Origin: Tretioscincus oriximinensis
Lineage: Eukaryota; Chordata; Lepidosauria; Squamata; Gymnophthalmidae
Direction: 5' to 3'
DNA: 64,000 nt
Assembly: GCA_022410635.1 (NCBI GenBank)
Contig: JAJVDF010000125.1
Location: 2,368,744 to 2,432,743 of the forward strand
The position numbers were made by a program, and so were the translations under genes. The notes below the pieces were generated by a model that saw only the letters and a list, made by a program, of their open reading frames with translations, was not told the DNA's origin and ran no database searches. Of the stretch, positions 1 to 11,070 are shown one piece after another; position 1 is the first letter of the stretch, and each line of letters opens with the position of its first letter.

Positions 1-168
1 TGTCCCGGAGTAGANCCAAGGCTGCACCTCCATTACTGGAAGACACCTGAAAACTTTGCTAAGCACTTTGCGCTGGCCTTGTGCAACCCTACTTTTTGTG
101 ACTACACAAAAGAGCTGGCGGACTGTACGCAGAATGACATTACAGTCTGTCATATTGTTTGGGCTTTA
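1..168 (+). other. Short cysteine-rich open frame at window edge, unrecognised
   Basis: Frame 1 is open from the first base to a TAG at 169-171 (56 codons). The translation holds five cysteines and the run CDYTKELADCTQ, which looks more protein-like than the surrounding AT-rich sequence. No family is recognised with any security. The spacing recalls small extracellular cysteine-rich domains, but no splice acceptor can be judged because the window begins inside the frame. It may be the end of a host exon, a decayed copy or chance; the codons after the stop do not continue a convincing reading. Confidence 0.12.
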
Positions 169-171
169 TAG

Positions 172-1050
172 TATAGGATTGGGGCTCATGCCTATATTCA
201 TATTGATTATACAACATGCTCTTTTGGCAAGGGATGGGATGTTCTCTCCCTGTCCAATAATACTCAAATTTGGCCTCCAATATAGATTGAGTCATTAATG
301 GTGAATTCCTCTCTCTCACACACATGCATTTGCGCACACAATTATACCATTTAAATGTTGTTATTTTAAATTAGTATTTATGAAAAGTCAGCTTGCCCTG
401 ATCTGCCAAAAATATGCTCCTAAATATACCTAGTTTAGGTATATACCTAGTTTAGGTATATTTAACTACAACTTCTCATATTGGTGAAAATTTTAAAAAT
501 ATTATTGTAGCATCCAGTATGTGTTTCTGTATATACAATAATTTTGAAATGTGATGTTTTAATTTATTCTCTGTATTTGTTATCCCTTACTGCTTTTGAG
601 ACTGAAAGGCAGAGTGTATAAATATGAAATGAAAAAAAAATCATGAAATGTAAAGAGAGATGTGAGAGGATCCAACCTGGGTATTTTCTGTGTGGCTTGT
701 TGAATTCTTGTTAATTTGATAAAGGTGTTTACTAGAAAATGTTGACGTTACCATGAATTAATAAGCTGCTTTTGATTATTTTTTTTCAGAAGCAACTTCC
801 ACAGAAAGCACAATGTTCAGTGATCTAAAACATAACTGCTGTATTTTGTATAGGGTAAAAATAATATTGTAGCTTTGTTTGCATGCTGTGNGTTTTGCAA
901 AATTGCATTTCAGAATATTTTTCCTCTTAGCAAAGAAACCCCACTGGGTGGAGGCATAGAGCCGATTTTTAGTAGCATGGACTCAAAGAGGCACAAACAT
1001 TAAACAGATTGAGGGTGTTGGTTTGATTTGAAAGCATGGTTGTAGCTAGA
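172..1050. other. AT-rich non-coding; quasi-palindromic tandem repeat at 421-465
   Basis: No gene or recognisable transposon. At 421-465 the unit TATACCTAGTTTAGGTA occurs twice in tandem, and the whole block is close to self-complementary. Confidence 0.4.
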
Positions 1051-1486
1051 CTGACCAGATTTTCTGAGGCCCAAACTAATTAATTTTCATGCTAATTTTC
1101 ATATTCATAAATATGCAAATCACCGATCAACATGCATACNCCTCCAAAATCCCTGCCCGAGAAATCTACTAAGCATTCCAGAATTTTTTGAAGTGTGTGA
1201 GAATTTTTTGAAGTGTGTGAGAAATTTGCATTTTTTATTTTTTACTGCAGGGGAGAGTGCCTTCAGGAGCTGCCCCTGTTGCCAGAGCCCCCTAGTGGTG
1301 ATGCAGTGAATTTTTTTTAAAAGAAATTCAAAAAAGTTTTTTGAAGTGTGTGAGAATTTTTTGAAGTGTGTGAGAATTTTGTATTTTTTATTGAGAGGAG
1401 AGTGAAATGGCGCCCCCCCCCCAAGAAGGCAGGTTAGACACCCCAAAACCAAGTTCCCCCCCCAAAAAAGGGGTCATCTGGTCAGC
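1051..1486. mobile_element. Non-autonomous DNA element with CTGACCAGAT termini and internal tandem repeats
   Basis: The left end CTGACCAGAT and the right end GGGGTCATCTGGTCAG are inverted copies of one another. The right end matches three other copies in this window (29601-29759, 36668-36812, 60629-60789). The interior is different: the 20-bp unit GAATTTTTTGAAGTGTGTGA occurs twice near 1180-1225 and twice again near 1338-1377. Between them lies a GC-rich block (1246-1314) that is repeated, diverged, at 2193-2262 and 2275-2346. No coding frame for a transposase is present. The boundaries are approximate because no clear target-site duplication was found. Confidence 0.45.
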
Positions 1487-2192
1487 TTATTTTAGCAAAA
1501 ATTAATGCTCTTTAAAGTATTCACAAGGTCTTTGACTACAGATAAGTAAGTTCACCTGAACTTAGAACTTACCTTCTGAGTTATGTGTAGGATTATGCTC
1601 CTATACTTTTAGGGGAGATTACTAGAGGTTTTAGCACTGCATGAGGAAAAAGAAGATGCAGCCTTAGCATTAGCCTTTTTGTTTTCTCTATCTCTCCAGT
1701 TTGGGAAGCATGGTAAACCACTAGCTGTATGCTTCATTCAACATAAAACATTAGCTGATCGACTGAAATGCTTTTCTTAACAGCCTTTTTCAACTTCTTT
1801 AACATGTTTGTGTAAAGATAGTCAAACTTTTTTCATTGAGAATCAAACAGGAGAAAATAAAATAATGGAAGGCTAAATTTCTGAGGTTTTTTTTAACATA
1901 AACATAACCATATTGAATTATTTAAATTTTAAACTGTATGCTGTAATTGCTGTATCTATACTTGAAACAGGCCTGTATTTTGGGTATATGATGCCCCTGG
2001 GTAGTAATTTTTTTTGTACTCCCCCGGCTAGGAGTTTTCCGGTGGGAAATCTTGTGGTCGAAGCCCTAAAATCTTGGGTGCACATGAAAAAAATTTGAAA
2101 TCACTTCCAGTACAGAATTGAAATCCAGCTTCACACCACATTAGGAGTAGAAGAAAAATACATTCAAGGGCTGGCTATGCAAACAGCATTTT

Positions 2193-2346
2193 TACTGGGG
2201 GAGGGTGCCTTTAAGAGTCAAGCCTGGTTGCCAGAGGTGTTCAGAAGTGCTGTGAATATTATTTTTTAAAAAAATTACTAGGGGGAGGGTCCCTGTAGGT
2301 GCTGGCCCCAGTTGCCAGAGCAGCCTAGCAATGCTGCTGTGAATTA
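2193..2346 (+). repeat. Two diverged tandem copies of a 70-bp GC-rich block
   Basis: Two units (2193-2262 and 2275-2346) share GGGGGAGGGT, GTTGCCAGAG and GCTGTGAATTA landmarks with each other and with the block at 1246-1314 inside the preceding element. This suggests an older, partly deleted copy of that element or an internal satellite. Sequence between 1487 and 2192 is otherwise unremarkable AT-rich DNA. Confidence 0.45.
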
Positions 2347-2572
2347 AGATATACTGTATATACTTGCAGGAAGGTTTCCCCCATCAATTCTGTGTGAAAA
2401 GAATTCCCAGTCACAGATATTTGTTATTCACAAATTTGCAAAGTGTGATGCAATTTTTTTTTATAAAAATGAGATTAAATCCTCCCAAATTCTCAAAGAC
2501 AACCACAATGTAAATTTGGCACATCTTCTTCCATTTATTGCAGCCAATGATTCACATTTTAAGTGTTATAAT

Positions 2573-2966
2573 CAGTGCTTTTTTCTAGAAAAAAAGGTGA
2601 CGGTACTAACGCCGGCGAGGGGGGGGGGGCAGCGTTAGCGGCAGCGGCGGGGGACGGCGTTAGCGGGGGGGGGTGGTGTTGGCGGGGGGGGCCGCCACCG
2701 CTGCTCACGCCGCCCCCCGCCGCTGCCGCTAATGCCACCCGCTGCCGCCATTGCTAACGCCGCCCCCCGCCCCCCCTGCCGGTGAGGAGGGGTGGCGTTG
2801 GTGGGGGACAGCAGGGGACGGCGTTAGCGGGGCGGGGCAGCGTTAGTGGTGGTGGCGGTGTTAGTGATGGCAGCCGCCGCTGCCCCCCCTCCCGCTAANG
2901 CCCCCCTGCCTAAATAAAAGGTGCCGGTACTGCGTATCGGCGCGTTCCGTCACAAAAAAAGCCCTG
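2573..2966. mobile_element. hAT-like MITE, 394 bp, GC-rich core, exact 8-bp TSD
   Basis: The element is bounded by the identical 8-bp direct repeats GTTATAAT at 2565-2572 and 2967-2974, the duplication length typical of hAT transposons. Its ends are short inverted repeats: CAGTGCTTTTTT at the left, and AAAAAAAGCCCTG at the right. The core is a CpG- and G-run-rich minisatellite built on GGCGTTAGCG-like units on both strands. The right flank carries TAAATAAAAGGTGCCGG. There is no transposase frame, so it must be mobilised in trans. A second copy of identical length lies at 45412-45805. Confidence 0.8.
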
Positions 2967-2974
2967 GTTATAAT

Positions 2975-3757
2975 ATCAAAATAGATAAAATATATATTCA
3001 AAAATAACAGTGAGAATTACAATGGCTTTTAAAAAAACATGCAAAAAAAAATTTCTGTATTTTCAATTATTACGAAACTTGTCCTATCAGCCACACACAC
3101 ACAAAATCATTTCACACAGTTAACAATTTGTGCCTATTAGTAACAGCATCCAGAACCATTCCCTACCTAGGAATGGGACCTCTGCAGATGTTCCCATAAT
3201 AGGTGAACAAGAATAAAATATGATATAAAGTTTCCATCTCCTATGACAAAGATAGTACCTTTGTCTCAGCAGGATACCGCTTAATCCAATCTGTCTGACT
3301 CTAGCAAGCAGCGTTGTATAATTGCATAAAGTCGGGCTACCAATAAATCTGACTGCATCTATATGCAGTTCAAAAAAAGTTCAAAAGCAGTCGATAGCAT
3401 CCATACACCAGATCACAAAATGACTTTCCAAAATGCCTTCTCTGACATTGAACATGGTTACGCATAGGATGGGAGCAGTACCGTCCATATAGAAAAAGCC
3501 ACTTTTGAATTGCTCTTTTGACATGAGAATGCTGCTTATATTTAAATATAAGGCTAAAACCTTGAAAGGTTTTAACCCTTCGGGGGATTTATGACTGTAA
3601 TTTGTTTTTAAATATTCCTCAGATTTTATATAACTTGCGTTTTATTGCATTTGATTTTATATAATCATCCTGTATTTTATGGTTTGTATTGTAAAATAAA
3701 GTAAAGATTTATAAACAGTCTTACTAGGATTTTAAATTTGACTTCATTTAACTCAGG
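2975..3757. other. AT-rich intergenic sequence, nothing recognised
   Basis: No gene, RNA or clear repeat. A short TTTTATATAA-rich, poly(A)-signal-like run sits near 3640-3715 and could be the tail of an old retroelement, but too little remains to name it. Confidence 0.3.
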
Positions 3758-3758
3758 T

Positions 3759-4121
3759 CCCTTCCGCACCACGGGGTAGAAACATAAATGGGGATTAAAC
3801 CCGGTATAACCCAATCCCATCTGTTCATATCACCTCAAAAATTCANGTGGACCCGGTGAGAGGAAATGCATAAAGGAGGGGAAATTGCAGCATGGCAGTC
3901 AGCTGCAATTTTGTAGTCCTGGCTGGCTGGTGTCTTCCCATTGTATCCCACGCCCCGCAATGAAATGCCAGACACCATCAGAAACAACTTCTCCTTTTGC
4001 AAAGGTGAAACTGTGAGAACAGCGGATATTGGGAGGACAATAGAAGCTCTGTTGCCTTGTATGGCGGAAACATCATGTTGATCCTACCAACCTAGTAGGA
4101 GAGTCTTGTGTGGAAGCAGCC
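3759..4121. mobile_element. Probable hAT-like MITE with CCTTCCGCAC ends
   Basis: The left end reads GTCCCTTCCGCACCACGGGG and the right end GTGTGGAAGCAGC, an imperfect inverted pair of the GGCCCCTTCCGCACA type common at the ends of reptile hAT elements. The interior has no long open frame. A convincing 8-bp target duplication is not visible, so the ends may have eroded. Confidence 0.4.
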
Positions 4122-4299
4122 TCAAGTACACCGTTTCTAATCAGAAGCACAGAGGTAATTTGTATCCATGTGCAGCAGATTTTGAATATGTCTTTTTATT
4201 ATCTACCAGTTTTTCTTTCCTCTTCTTTAACCAGCTTCCAATCCAGGATATAACTTTCCCTCCTATTCAACAGCTTTCATTTAAAAAAAAAGTTTAAAG

Positions 4300-4575
4300 C
4301 CTTTTGAAANTCCAGAAAGACAATGCTTTTATCTACATCCTTGTTGATTCTTTCAAAGAATTCGAGTGAGTTAGTAAGGCAAAATTTGCCTTTGCAGGAG
4401 CCATGCTGTGTTTCTTTCAGCAATGCGTGCTTCTCCGTGTGCTTTCTAAGGTTATCCTTGATTATGGTTTCCATCACTTTACCTGCAGTCATTATGGCTG
4501 CCTTTGGTGCATCCACGCTGTGTATAGTTTTAGGTACATTCATTGCAGTGGTTGACTCTATCTCAAGAAGGAGGA
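4300..4575 (-). pseudogene. CR1 LINE reverse transcriptase fragment
   Basis: The minus strand encodes a stretch matching the RT finger/palm region of CR1 LINEs: a KVMETIIKDNL segment, a QHG motif, SCKGKFCLTNSLEFFE and then VFLxFQKAL, where the family normally has a catalytic D-x-F-K-A-F (motif A). The first aspartate position is obscured by an N at 4310. Only about 85 codons survive; the copy is truncated at both ends and is inert. Confidence 0.7.
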
Positions 4576-4599
4576 GATACCTTTATCTGCTTTGATAAC

Positions 4600-5775
4600 C
4601 CTTCCATGCAGTCACTCTAATAAATATGTTCATATTAAGAGTACTACAAGCCTCTTTGTTCTTTATCAATAGATAAAAATTACCAGGGGATATTGCAACA
4701 GCTCAGGGAAAATAATTGCAGCAAACTATCTATCAAAGTTTGAGTCTTTGTAGAGTTCTTTGTAGACTATAGGCAAGCAGGCAGAGTAGACAATACCTTT
4801 AAATCAAATGCTATTGATTGCTAAGCAGTGCAAGTCATTGCCTCTTAGCAGTGTGGAGCTTTCTCTGAGNTTTTTGCAGTTCTTTGTTGCTGAGCAACAG
4901 CATTTATCCCCTTAAATTAAGCACTGATCGCATGTATGGATGTATTTTAAATAAGAATGACGTGGAACAAAAACACCTTTCTCATTGTATCTAACTGTTT
5001 ACACACCTGTATAATGATAGCATGATCTATTTTGTCAGGGAACGATTTGTCAGAATGGGAGATTATTATCCATAAAAGCTGCATCACTTCTAAGTCACTA
5101 TTAAAACAATAGACATTTAAGCTCTTTGCCTTCAGTGCTATGGTGTTTTCTTGTCCTGGCAAATCTCTACATTTCTAAGAATTTCTGTCCACGGTTTTGC
5201 ACGTTTTTAATCTGACAAAGAAACACATATATAACTGCATAGATTATTTTGTTTGATAATGACTGCAGGTGACTACATATTTTCCAGGATTAGTTTTAGC
5301 TAAAATATCAGATGTTGTTCTTGATCCCATCACTTTTAGCATCATGTCCATTCTGATTCTGGCATGATGGCTGCTATTTATGAAGATTGTATTACTTCTA
5401 CAATAAGAGGCTATGTGAAGAATCTTCACACTCTACCTAGATATTCCTTAAAGGCATTAAATATGCAGCTGAGAACCTATCTTATTTAGTCAAGCTCTAG
5501 CTTGCTTTCACATCCGAATCAGGCAACATTTATTCTACCTAAGGATAGGTATTCTACCCATTGATAGGTCATTCATTGGTTAAAATGCTGCCTTTTTGCT
5601 TGTGTGGTTTCCTGCACAACTTGGCTTAAAGTCAAAAGTGCCTTTAGATGTCAAATGTTAAAGAGTTGACCTTTTAAGACTTCAAGCCTAGGTAAGCCAA
5701 TTCCAGGAGGGGAAATGTGTGTTGCAACTCAAATTTGCTCAAAGATTGGCTCTTTCAGTGTGTCTAATCATACCA
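4600..5775. other. AT-rich sequence, nothing recognised
   Basis: No supported gene, RNA or transposon. Short minus-strand frames (around 4947-5162 and 5244-5429) show no family features and are taken as chance. Confidence 0.3.
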
Positions 5776-5777
5776 TT

Positions 5778-5828
5778 AGCTGTTTTGAGTCACTTCAGGT
5801 GAGAAAAGCGGGGTATAAAAACCAAGTC
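5778..5828 (+). mobile_element. 3' end of TTC-tailed tRNA-SINE (5'-truncated)
   Basis: The run TTTTGAGTCACTTCAGGTG followed by AGAAAAGCGGGGTATAAAAA matches the 3' end of the SINEs at 28801-29092 and 27144-27448. The tRNA-like head is missing. The copy leads directly into the microsatellite that follows, which marks that array as an expanded SINE tail. Confidence 0.75.
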
Positions 5829-5871
5829 CTCCTCTTCCTCTTCCTCTTCCTCTTCCTCTTCCTCTTCCTCT

Positions 5872-5903
<32 letters not shown>

Positions 5904-6070
5904 TTCTTCTTCTTCTTCTTCTTCTTCTTCTTCTTCTTCTTCTTCTTCTTCTTCTTCTTCTTCTTCTTCTTCTTCNTCTTCTTCTTCTTCTTCTTCTTCT
6001 TCTTCTTCTTCTTCTTCTTCTTCTTCTTCTTCTTCTTCTTCTTCTTCTTCTTCTTCTTCTTCTTCTTCTT
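5829..6070 (+). repeat. (TTC)n microsatellite, about 240 bp
   Basis: It starts as CCTCTT hexamers (5824-5880) and becomes an almost pure TTC run to 6070, with a single N at 5976. One strand is all pyrimidine and the other all purine. It begins exactly where the SINE tail would be. The apparent poly-Phe, poly-Glu and poly-Lys frames are products of this repeat. Confidence 0.95.
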
Positions 6071-6589
6071 CATTATTGATTATTGTAAGAACTGATTGCC
6101 GGTTATTGTATAAAGTGTAAATTCCACACATGACCTTAGGGCTGCAGGTGAAGCATAATCTTGCAGTCTGTGTTTTCATTATTGTGGCACTGGATTCTGT
6201 AACTGATTCCAGAAAGCTGTCACAAGATGGGAAACAAAAGAAACAGGATACAAAAGTAGAAAAAGCAGCCACAGTGTCTGGAACTATTTCTTCATCTGAA
6301 GGCCAGCGTAAAATGGTGCATCTTCAGTGATTTCCTGAATGCAGATAGTGAAGATGTATACAATTAAACACTACTTTTCCTGAACTTTGTTTTGCTCCAT
6401 TGCAGAAGGAATGTTGCACTGGCACTTAACAGCCTGAGTTGCAGTACAACATAGAAAGGTTGAGGTGATTTTAATACACCATGTGGGAGAGAATAGCTTT
6501 GTCAATAAGAGCCTAACATATATTCATTAGTATATAGATTTATAATGAGACAAAAATGGTAACCATACAATATTTATATGGCCCTGTGT

Positions 6590-6724
6590 CCATTATTCTG
6601 GATTATATCTTGGTACAGAGATTAGCCACCTACATTCTATATATGACAGGCCATAAATAGAGCCTGCCATAGTCTATATTATCATGGCAGGCTTCTATTC
6701 TGAGATATTTCACAGAATAAGGGT
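6590..6724. mobile_element. Small MITE, TATTCTGGATTATATC-type ends
   Basis: The left end CATTATTCTGGATTATATC and the right end ACAGAATAAGGG are inverted relatives. An internal inverted pair, AGCCTGCCAT / ATGGCAGGCT, lies at 6660-6692. Related copies sit at 11071-11146, 37041-37178 and 59395-59490. There is no coding capacity. Confidence 0.5.
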
Positions 6725-6734
6725 CACTGGAGAC

Positions 6735-7880
6735 AGGACCATCTGATTTTCTATTAAACACCCCAAAGGAAACAAGATTCCATATATGAATGGCATATAA
6801 AGAAAAAGTTGTCATTGTTTTCTAACATAGCACATTCCTTCAAGCACCTAAATGCAGCTACCTCCAGGTCAAATTCAGCTTCTAGTAAGTACATAGACAA
6901 ATCTATGTATTTTTCTTAGCTTGCTTGCCATCATTTTCTTCAAGCATGTTCCCAGTTTATTCCTTGGGATTTTCACATGGTGGCTTGTTAGGGTTGTTGT
7001 ATGTTGTGAATTTTGCAAACCAACTCACAATTTTAATGTATCCCCATCTGTGNTGAAAAAAGCCAAACCCATTATTTTTGTGGTGGTGACTAGGACAGGG
7101 TTTGGGTGTACCTGTGGAGTTTAGGTGAAGTTGGACAGTGGTGGGGACAAGTTGTGTGATTGAGGCACATTTGAGATGGGGCTAGGCTAGGTTAGGACTG
7201 TAAAATGCATCCACTACTTGAAGGATGCAAATCAGATTTCAAATACACAGTGGAAGTTGAAGACAATGCAAACCAAGAATGGACCTGGATTGTATCCTAG
7301 CTATGGGGCAATGAACTGTCACTGTTGATAGTCCTTTGAACAGAATGAGTCAAGGGATTGTCCTGGTAAGTGAATATTGGCAGTAACAAAGTGGGGCACA
7401 GGATGAATTAATCAACTATCTCTGATGCTGACATCATGTTGAAATATGATTTATTTATTCAGTCAGTGAAGCTTCAGATCTACTGCCTGCCCTGTTTAAA
7501 CAATAAATAGATTTATGATGAACAAGGACAGAGGATTTTTTTATAACACAAAATCAGAGAGAATAGCTTTACAGGATAAACAAATAAAAGCCATACAAAT
7601 GCGTACTGATTTTCAAGGTCAGAGTTTTCAGTGGAAACAGCCGAACAGTATTGTCAAGCAGCTGAATAGTCAACCTTGGCTTAGTTTCCAATAAATTGGA
7701 AAATGAATGATCTGAAGTCCATTTTTGGAAACACCTTAATTTCTTGCACTAGTTCATACTTGCATTATAGTTGGGTTTCTTTACCAATTCCTTGTTTGCG
7801 TTTGCTTTTTTCAAAGTCTACTTTGACTTTTGCAGCAAAAACAAACAACTCAAAAAGGCAGTGGTGGTGGTGATAGGTAA
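6735..7880. other. Non-coding, nothing recognised
   Basis: AT-rich sequence with scattered GTGG runs and no supported gene or repeat. It may include unrecognisable flank of the LINE fragment that follows. Confidence 0.3.
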
Positions 7881-7899
7881 CTCACATTTTGTTATTCCG

Positions 7900-8395
7900 G
7901 ACTCTTTTCTACAGACTGCCAAGTACACTGTGCCTTCTTATCAATCTCTTTGTCAATCTTGGCATTTGAGCTGATGGTGCATTCCAAATAGCTGAACTGT
8001 TGTACTGAGTTCAGTTCTGACTCACAAATACTGATATGTGGGAGTGGTAGGTTTCTTGTGGAGCAGGCTGATACAGGACTTCTGTCTTATTAAGGATAAC
8101 CTCTAGTCAAAATAACTCAGCAGCCTCAGCAAAGCTGGTTGTCATGTGCTGTAAAGCTGATTCTATATAAGTTACANGGGATGCATTGTCAGCAAAGACT
8201 AGCTTTGTAACAAGTTGATGTGGATCCTTAGTCACCTCAAATTGAATAGGTTGCCATTAGTGCAAAATCAAATGTAGACTCCCATCCTCCATATCAAGAT
8301 CTACTATTACCCTCTACAGCATCATGTTGAAGAAAATTGTGAAGACGAATGATGCAAATAGAGTGTAGGAGCAGTATACTACAGAATATGCAAAA
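7900..8395 (-). pseudogene. Degraded LINE reverse transcriptase, clade unassigned
   Basis: Read on the minus strand with frame changes, the segment gives, in order, an FxxFFNxML block, an LVFAD-like block near 8195, then TTSFAEAAELF, NKTEVLYQPAP and, shifted, FSYLECTISSNAKIDKEIDKK. This order (motif C, then a KTEVL-QPAP block, then FxYLGxxISSDG) is that of non-LTR retrotransposon RTs. It is not CR1 or L2 like its neighbours. Stops, frameshifts and an N at 8177 show it is dead. The CR1 tail begins directly at its 3' border on this map. Confidence 0.55.
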
Positions 8396-8399
8396 TAAA

Positions 8400-9958
8400 T
8401 ATAAAAGGAACCCTGCTGAATTGGGCTGGGACCCATCTAATCCAGCACTCTATCTCAAATAGTGGCCCACCAATTGCACATGGGCAGTCTGAAGCAGAAG
8501 AAAGCAAGATCTTCATCTGTTCTTGACACCCTGTTGCTCCATCTCAGAGGCAGTATCAAGACATCCATCCTAGTAGCTGTTTATACTCTTGATATCTATG
8601 ATCTTGACTAATCATCCCTTAAAGCTATCCAGGCTGTTAACCACCACCACCTCTTCTGGAAGTAAATTCCAAAGGCCTATGATGTCCAAATCTAGGTGAA
8701 AAAATATGTTCCTTTGTCTGTCCTCANGCTTCTACCCATCAGTTTCAAGAAATGACCCCTGTTCCTAATGTTGTGGTGATAGATAAAATGCATTCTTCTC
8801 CATTTGTTTAGAAATTTTGTCCTTAATTATATTTTCCAGCACTTTACCTGGAATTCATTTTAAACTGTCAGGTCTATAACTTCCAGGATCACCCTGGGAT
8901 ACTTTTTTGAAGATTGGTGTTACATTTGCTACCCTCCAATCTATTGGTACACTGCTTTTTCTTAAGGAAAGATTAAATATTTTGGCTAGAAGTTCAGCAA
9001 TTTCACATTTGAGTTCTTTAAGAATTCTGGGGTGAATGCCATCTGGCCCCAGATATTTAATGTTCAACTTATTAAGGCCGGAAAGGAATTCCTCCCTTGT
9101 ATCTCTGATAAGAGTAATTCCTCTGATGCCCTTCTTGAAAGGACTAGTTCTATTGTAGGTATATAAGCCTCTATCCTCTTCAGTGAAAACTGAGGGGGGA
9201 TTATTTCACCTCTCTGCAATTTCCATGTCGTCTTTTATTATCCCCTTCCGTCCATTGCTGTCTAGTGGTCTGGCTGCTTTTCTGGTAGGAATTTGAAGAA
9301 GTTCTTATTATTATTTTTAATATTCTTTGCAATGTGCTCCTCAGTTTTTCTTCACATGCCTGATTACCATTTTGCATTTGGTTTGCCAAAATATGTACTC
9401 TCTTCTGTTCTTGACATTAGGATAGGCTTTCCATTTTNAAAATGTGTTTCTCTTCATNCTAATGATTTCCCTTACTGCAGTATTAAACCATGTAAGTTTC
9501 CTCTTGGACTTGGCAGAACCCTTTCTTCTCTTGTGAATGCATTGTATTTGCACCTCTAATATCGTATTTGCAGTTTCCACACTTGTTGAAGGAATTGGAC
9601 TCTTCCCACTTTCCATTTTAATTTCCTTTTAACCATTTTCCTCATCTTGGGAAAATTTCCTTNGTGAAAGTTTAAAGTCTCTGTGATAGAATTGCTTGAC
9701 AATTTTTTTATCCATGTTCACGTTGAAAGCTATTGTGTGATGGTCACTGTTTCCTATTGGATTATTTATTTGTATCAGATCCTGTTCACTANTTAGGACT
9801 AAATCCAGGATTCCCTTTCCCCTGGTTGGTTGGAGTTTGTGTGTTAAGTTAGAAACATTTGTAACCAGCTCTTGTATTCCATCAGTAGACAGCCCATTAC
9901 TATTAGAATTGCATAGGATTTGTACAAGGTTTATTTCCTTTAAGAGTTCAGTATACAA
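8400..9958 (-). mobile_element. CR1 LINE, minus strand, 5'-truncated and internally deleted
   Basis: From the 5' side (high coordinates) the minus strand reads: endonuclease end with TRGKGILDLVL and GNSDH (9680-9860); a basic linker (RKLTWFNTAV..., 9340-9616); RT start YLGPDGIHPRILKEL and DWRVANVTPIFKK (8855-9067); then the next RT block to about 8800. At about 8780 it jumps straight to the CR1 3' region (8400-8780: the SHNTRTRGH-type C-terminus and the 3'UTR found at 55380-55736). The RT palm and most of the C-terminal half are deleted. Ns and stops add to the damage. Confidence 0.8.
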
Positions 9959-9959
9959 A

Positions 9960-11068
9960 AAAAAATAGTTAAGTGGATTTGGACATCAGTATTACTAACT
10001 GATAATGCAAACACAAGAATTTTGTGAGATTTTCTAATCTGTATTTCGGCTGATTTTTNAAAAAAACAAATAACTTTTAAATATCAGAATATAATTAACA
10101 AGGAAGCCATAAATATAATTCTAGAATTCATATCAATGTACAATCAGATTGAAATATTTAATTATTCTCAGTAAAATAAAATTAATTATAAAGAGCTTGT
10201 GCTAGCCCAAAATGACACGTGCACAGCAAGCCCTTTAGACCTAATTCTGTGAATAATAAGGCCTCTTATATATTGATTTGATCCTGTGACTACTACTAGA
10301 GCCTTGATCTAGTTCTTCTTTGATATGCCAAATAACTGAGATCCCGATCTTCTCTCCCACCTACCCCGTAGGAACAGTTTTTAGATACCAGGCTTGATTG
10401 GGCTTACTTAGCACTTTCTCTTTAACCACATCAGCCATTTCCATCTCTACTGCCCAAAATAGAACTTTATTGAGAAAAGGACAGATCCAATTTCTGCATA
10501 CATAGAATCTGAACAAATCGTGAACTCATTTTCCTTCCAAAAGTAAAAGCTTGGCAACGGATTTTCTCCATCAGTTTTGCACTGTCTTGGCTAGGATTCA
10601 TTCTTAGGTATCCAGTCTCTGCCAAGCTAGAAACTTGTCATTTTTAACACTCAAAAGTATTTCTTTCCTTACAACAAAAATGAGTTATTATAAAGCTTTA
10701 GCCAATAAGCCTGGCCTTTGATTACAGGAGATTCCATGCAAAACTGCCAGAATGGAACCCTAAGTGTGAATGTTAGAACTGAAGCTACAGTCAAGAGTTG
10801 GTGTGGGGATTTTTTGCTAAACAAAGTCACTTGTCAGGTCTTGTTAGCATGCAGTTTACTCGCAGCCACTGTTTTTTCAAACATTAGCAACTTGATTTGC
10901 AGAATTGCCTAGTAATACTGGCAGTAATGATTTAATCCTTATGATGTTTGAAATAATTCAATAATTGAATCCTAGCGTATTCCCCATTGGCCAACAAATT
11001 GGATAAGCCAGTGTACAATGAGCCTTTCTTTCACACGATGTGGTTTAAGAATGATTTTTTCTGCACTT
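9960..11068. other. AT-rich non-coding, nothing firm
   Basis: The stretch near 10215-10260 (GCACAGCAAGCCCT followed by CCTAATTCTGTG) resembles 44922-44963, suggesting a shared diverged repeat. Otherwise no gene or element is visible. Confidence 0.3.
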
Positions 11069-11070
11069 AG

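Noticed and set aside
5715..6272. Long frames encoding poly-Phe, poly-Glu and poly-Lys
   Set aside because: They are the three readings of the TTC microsatellite; no real flanking coding sequence.
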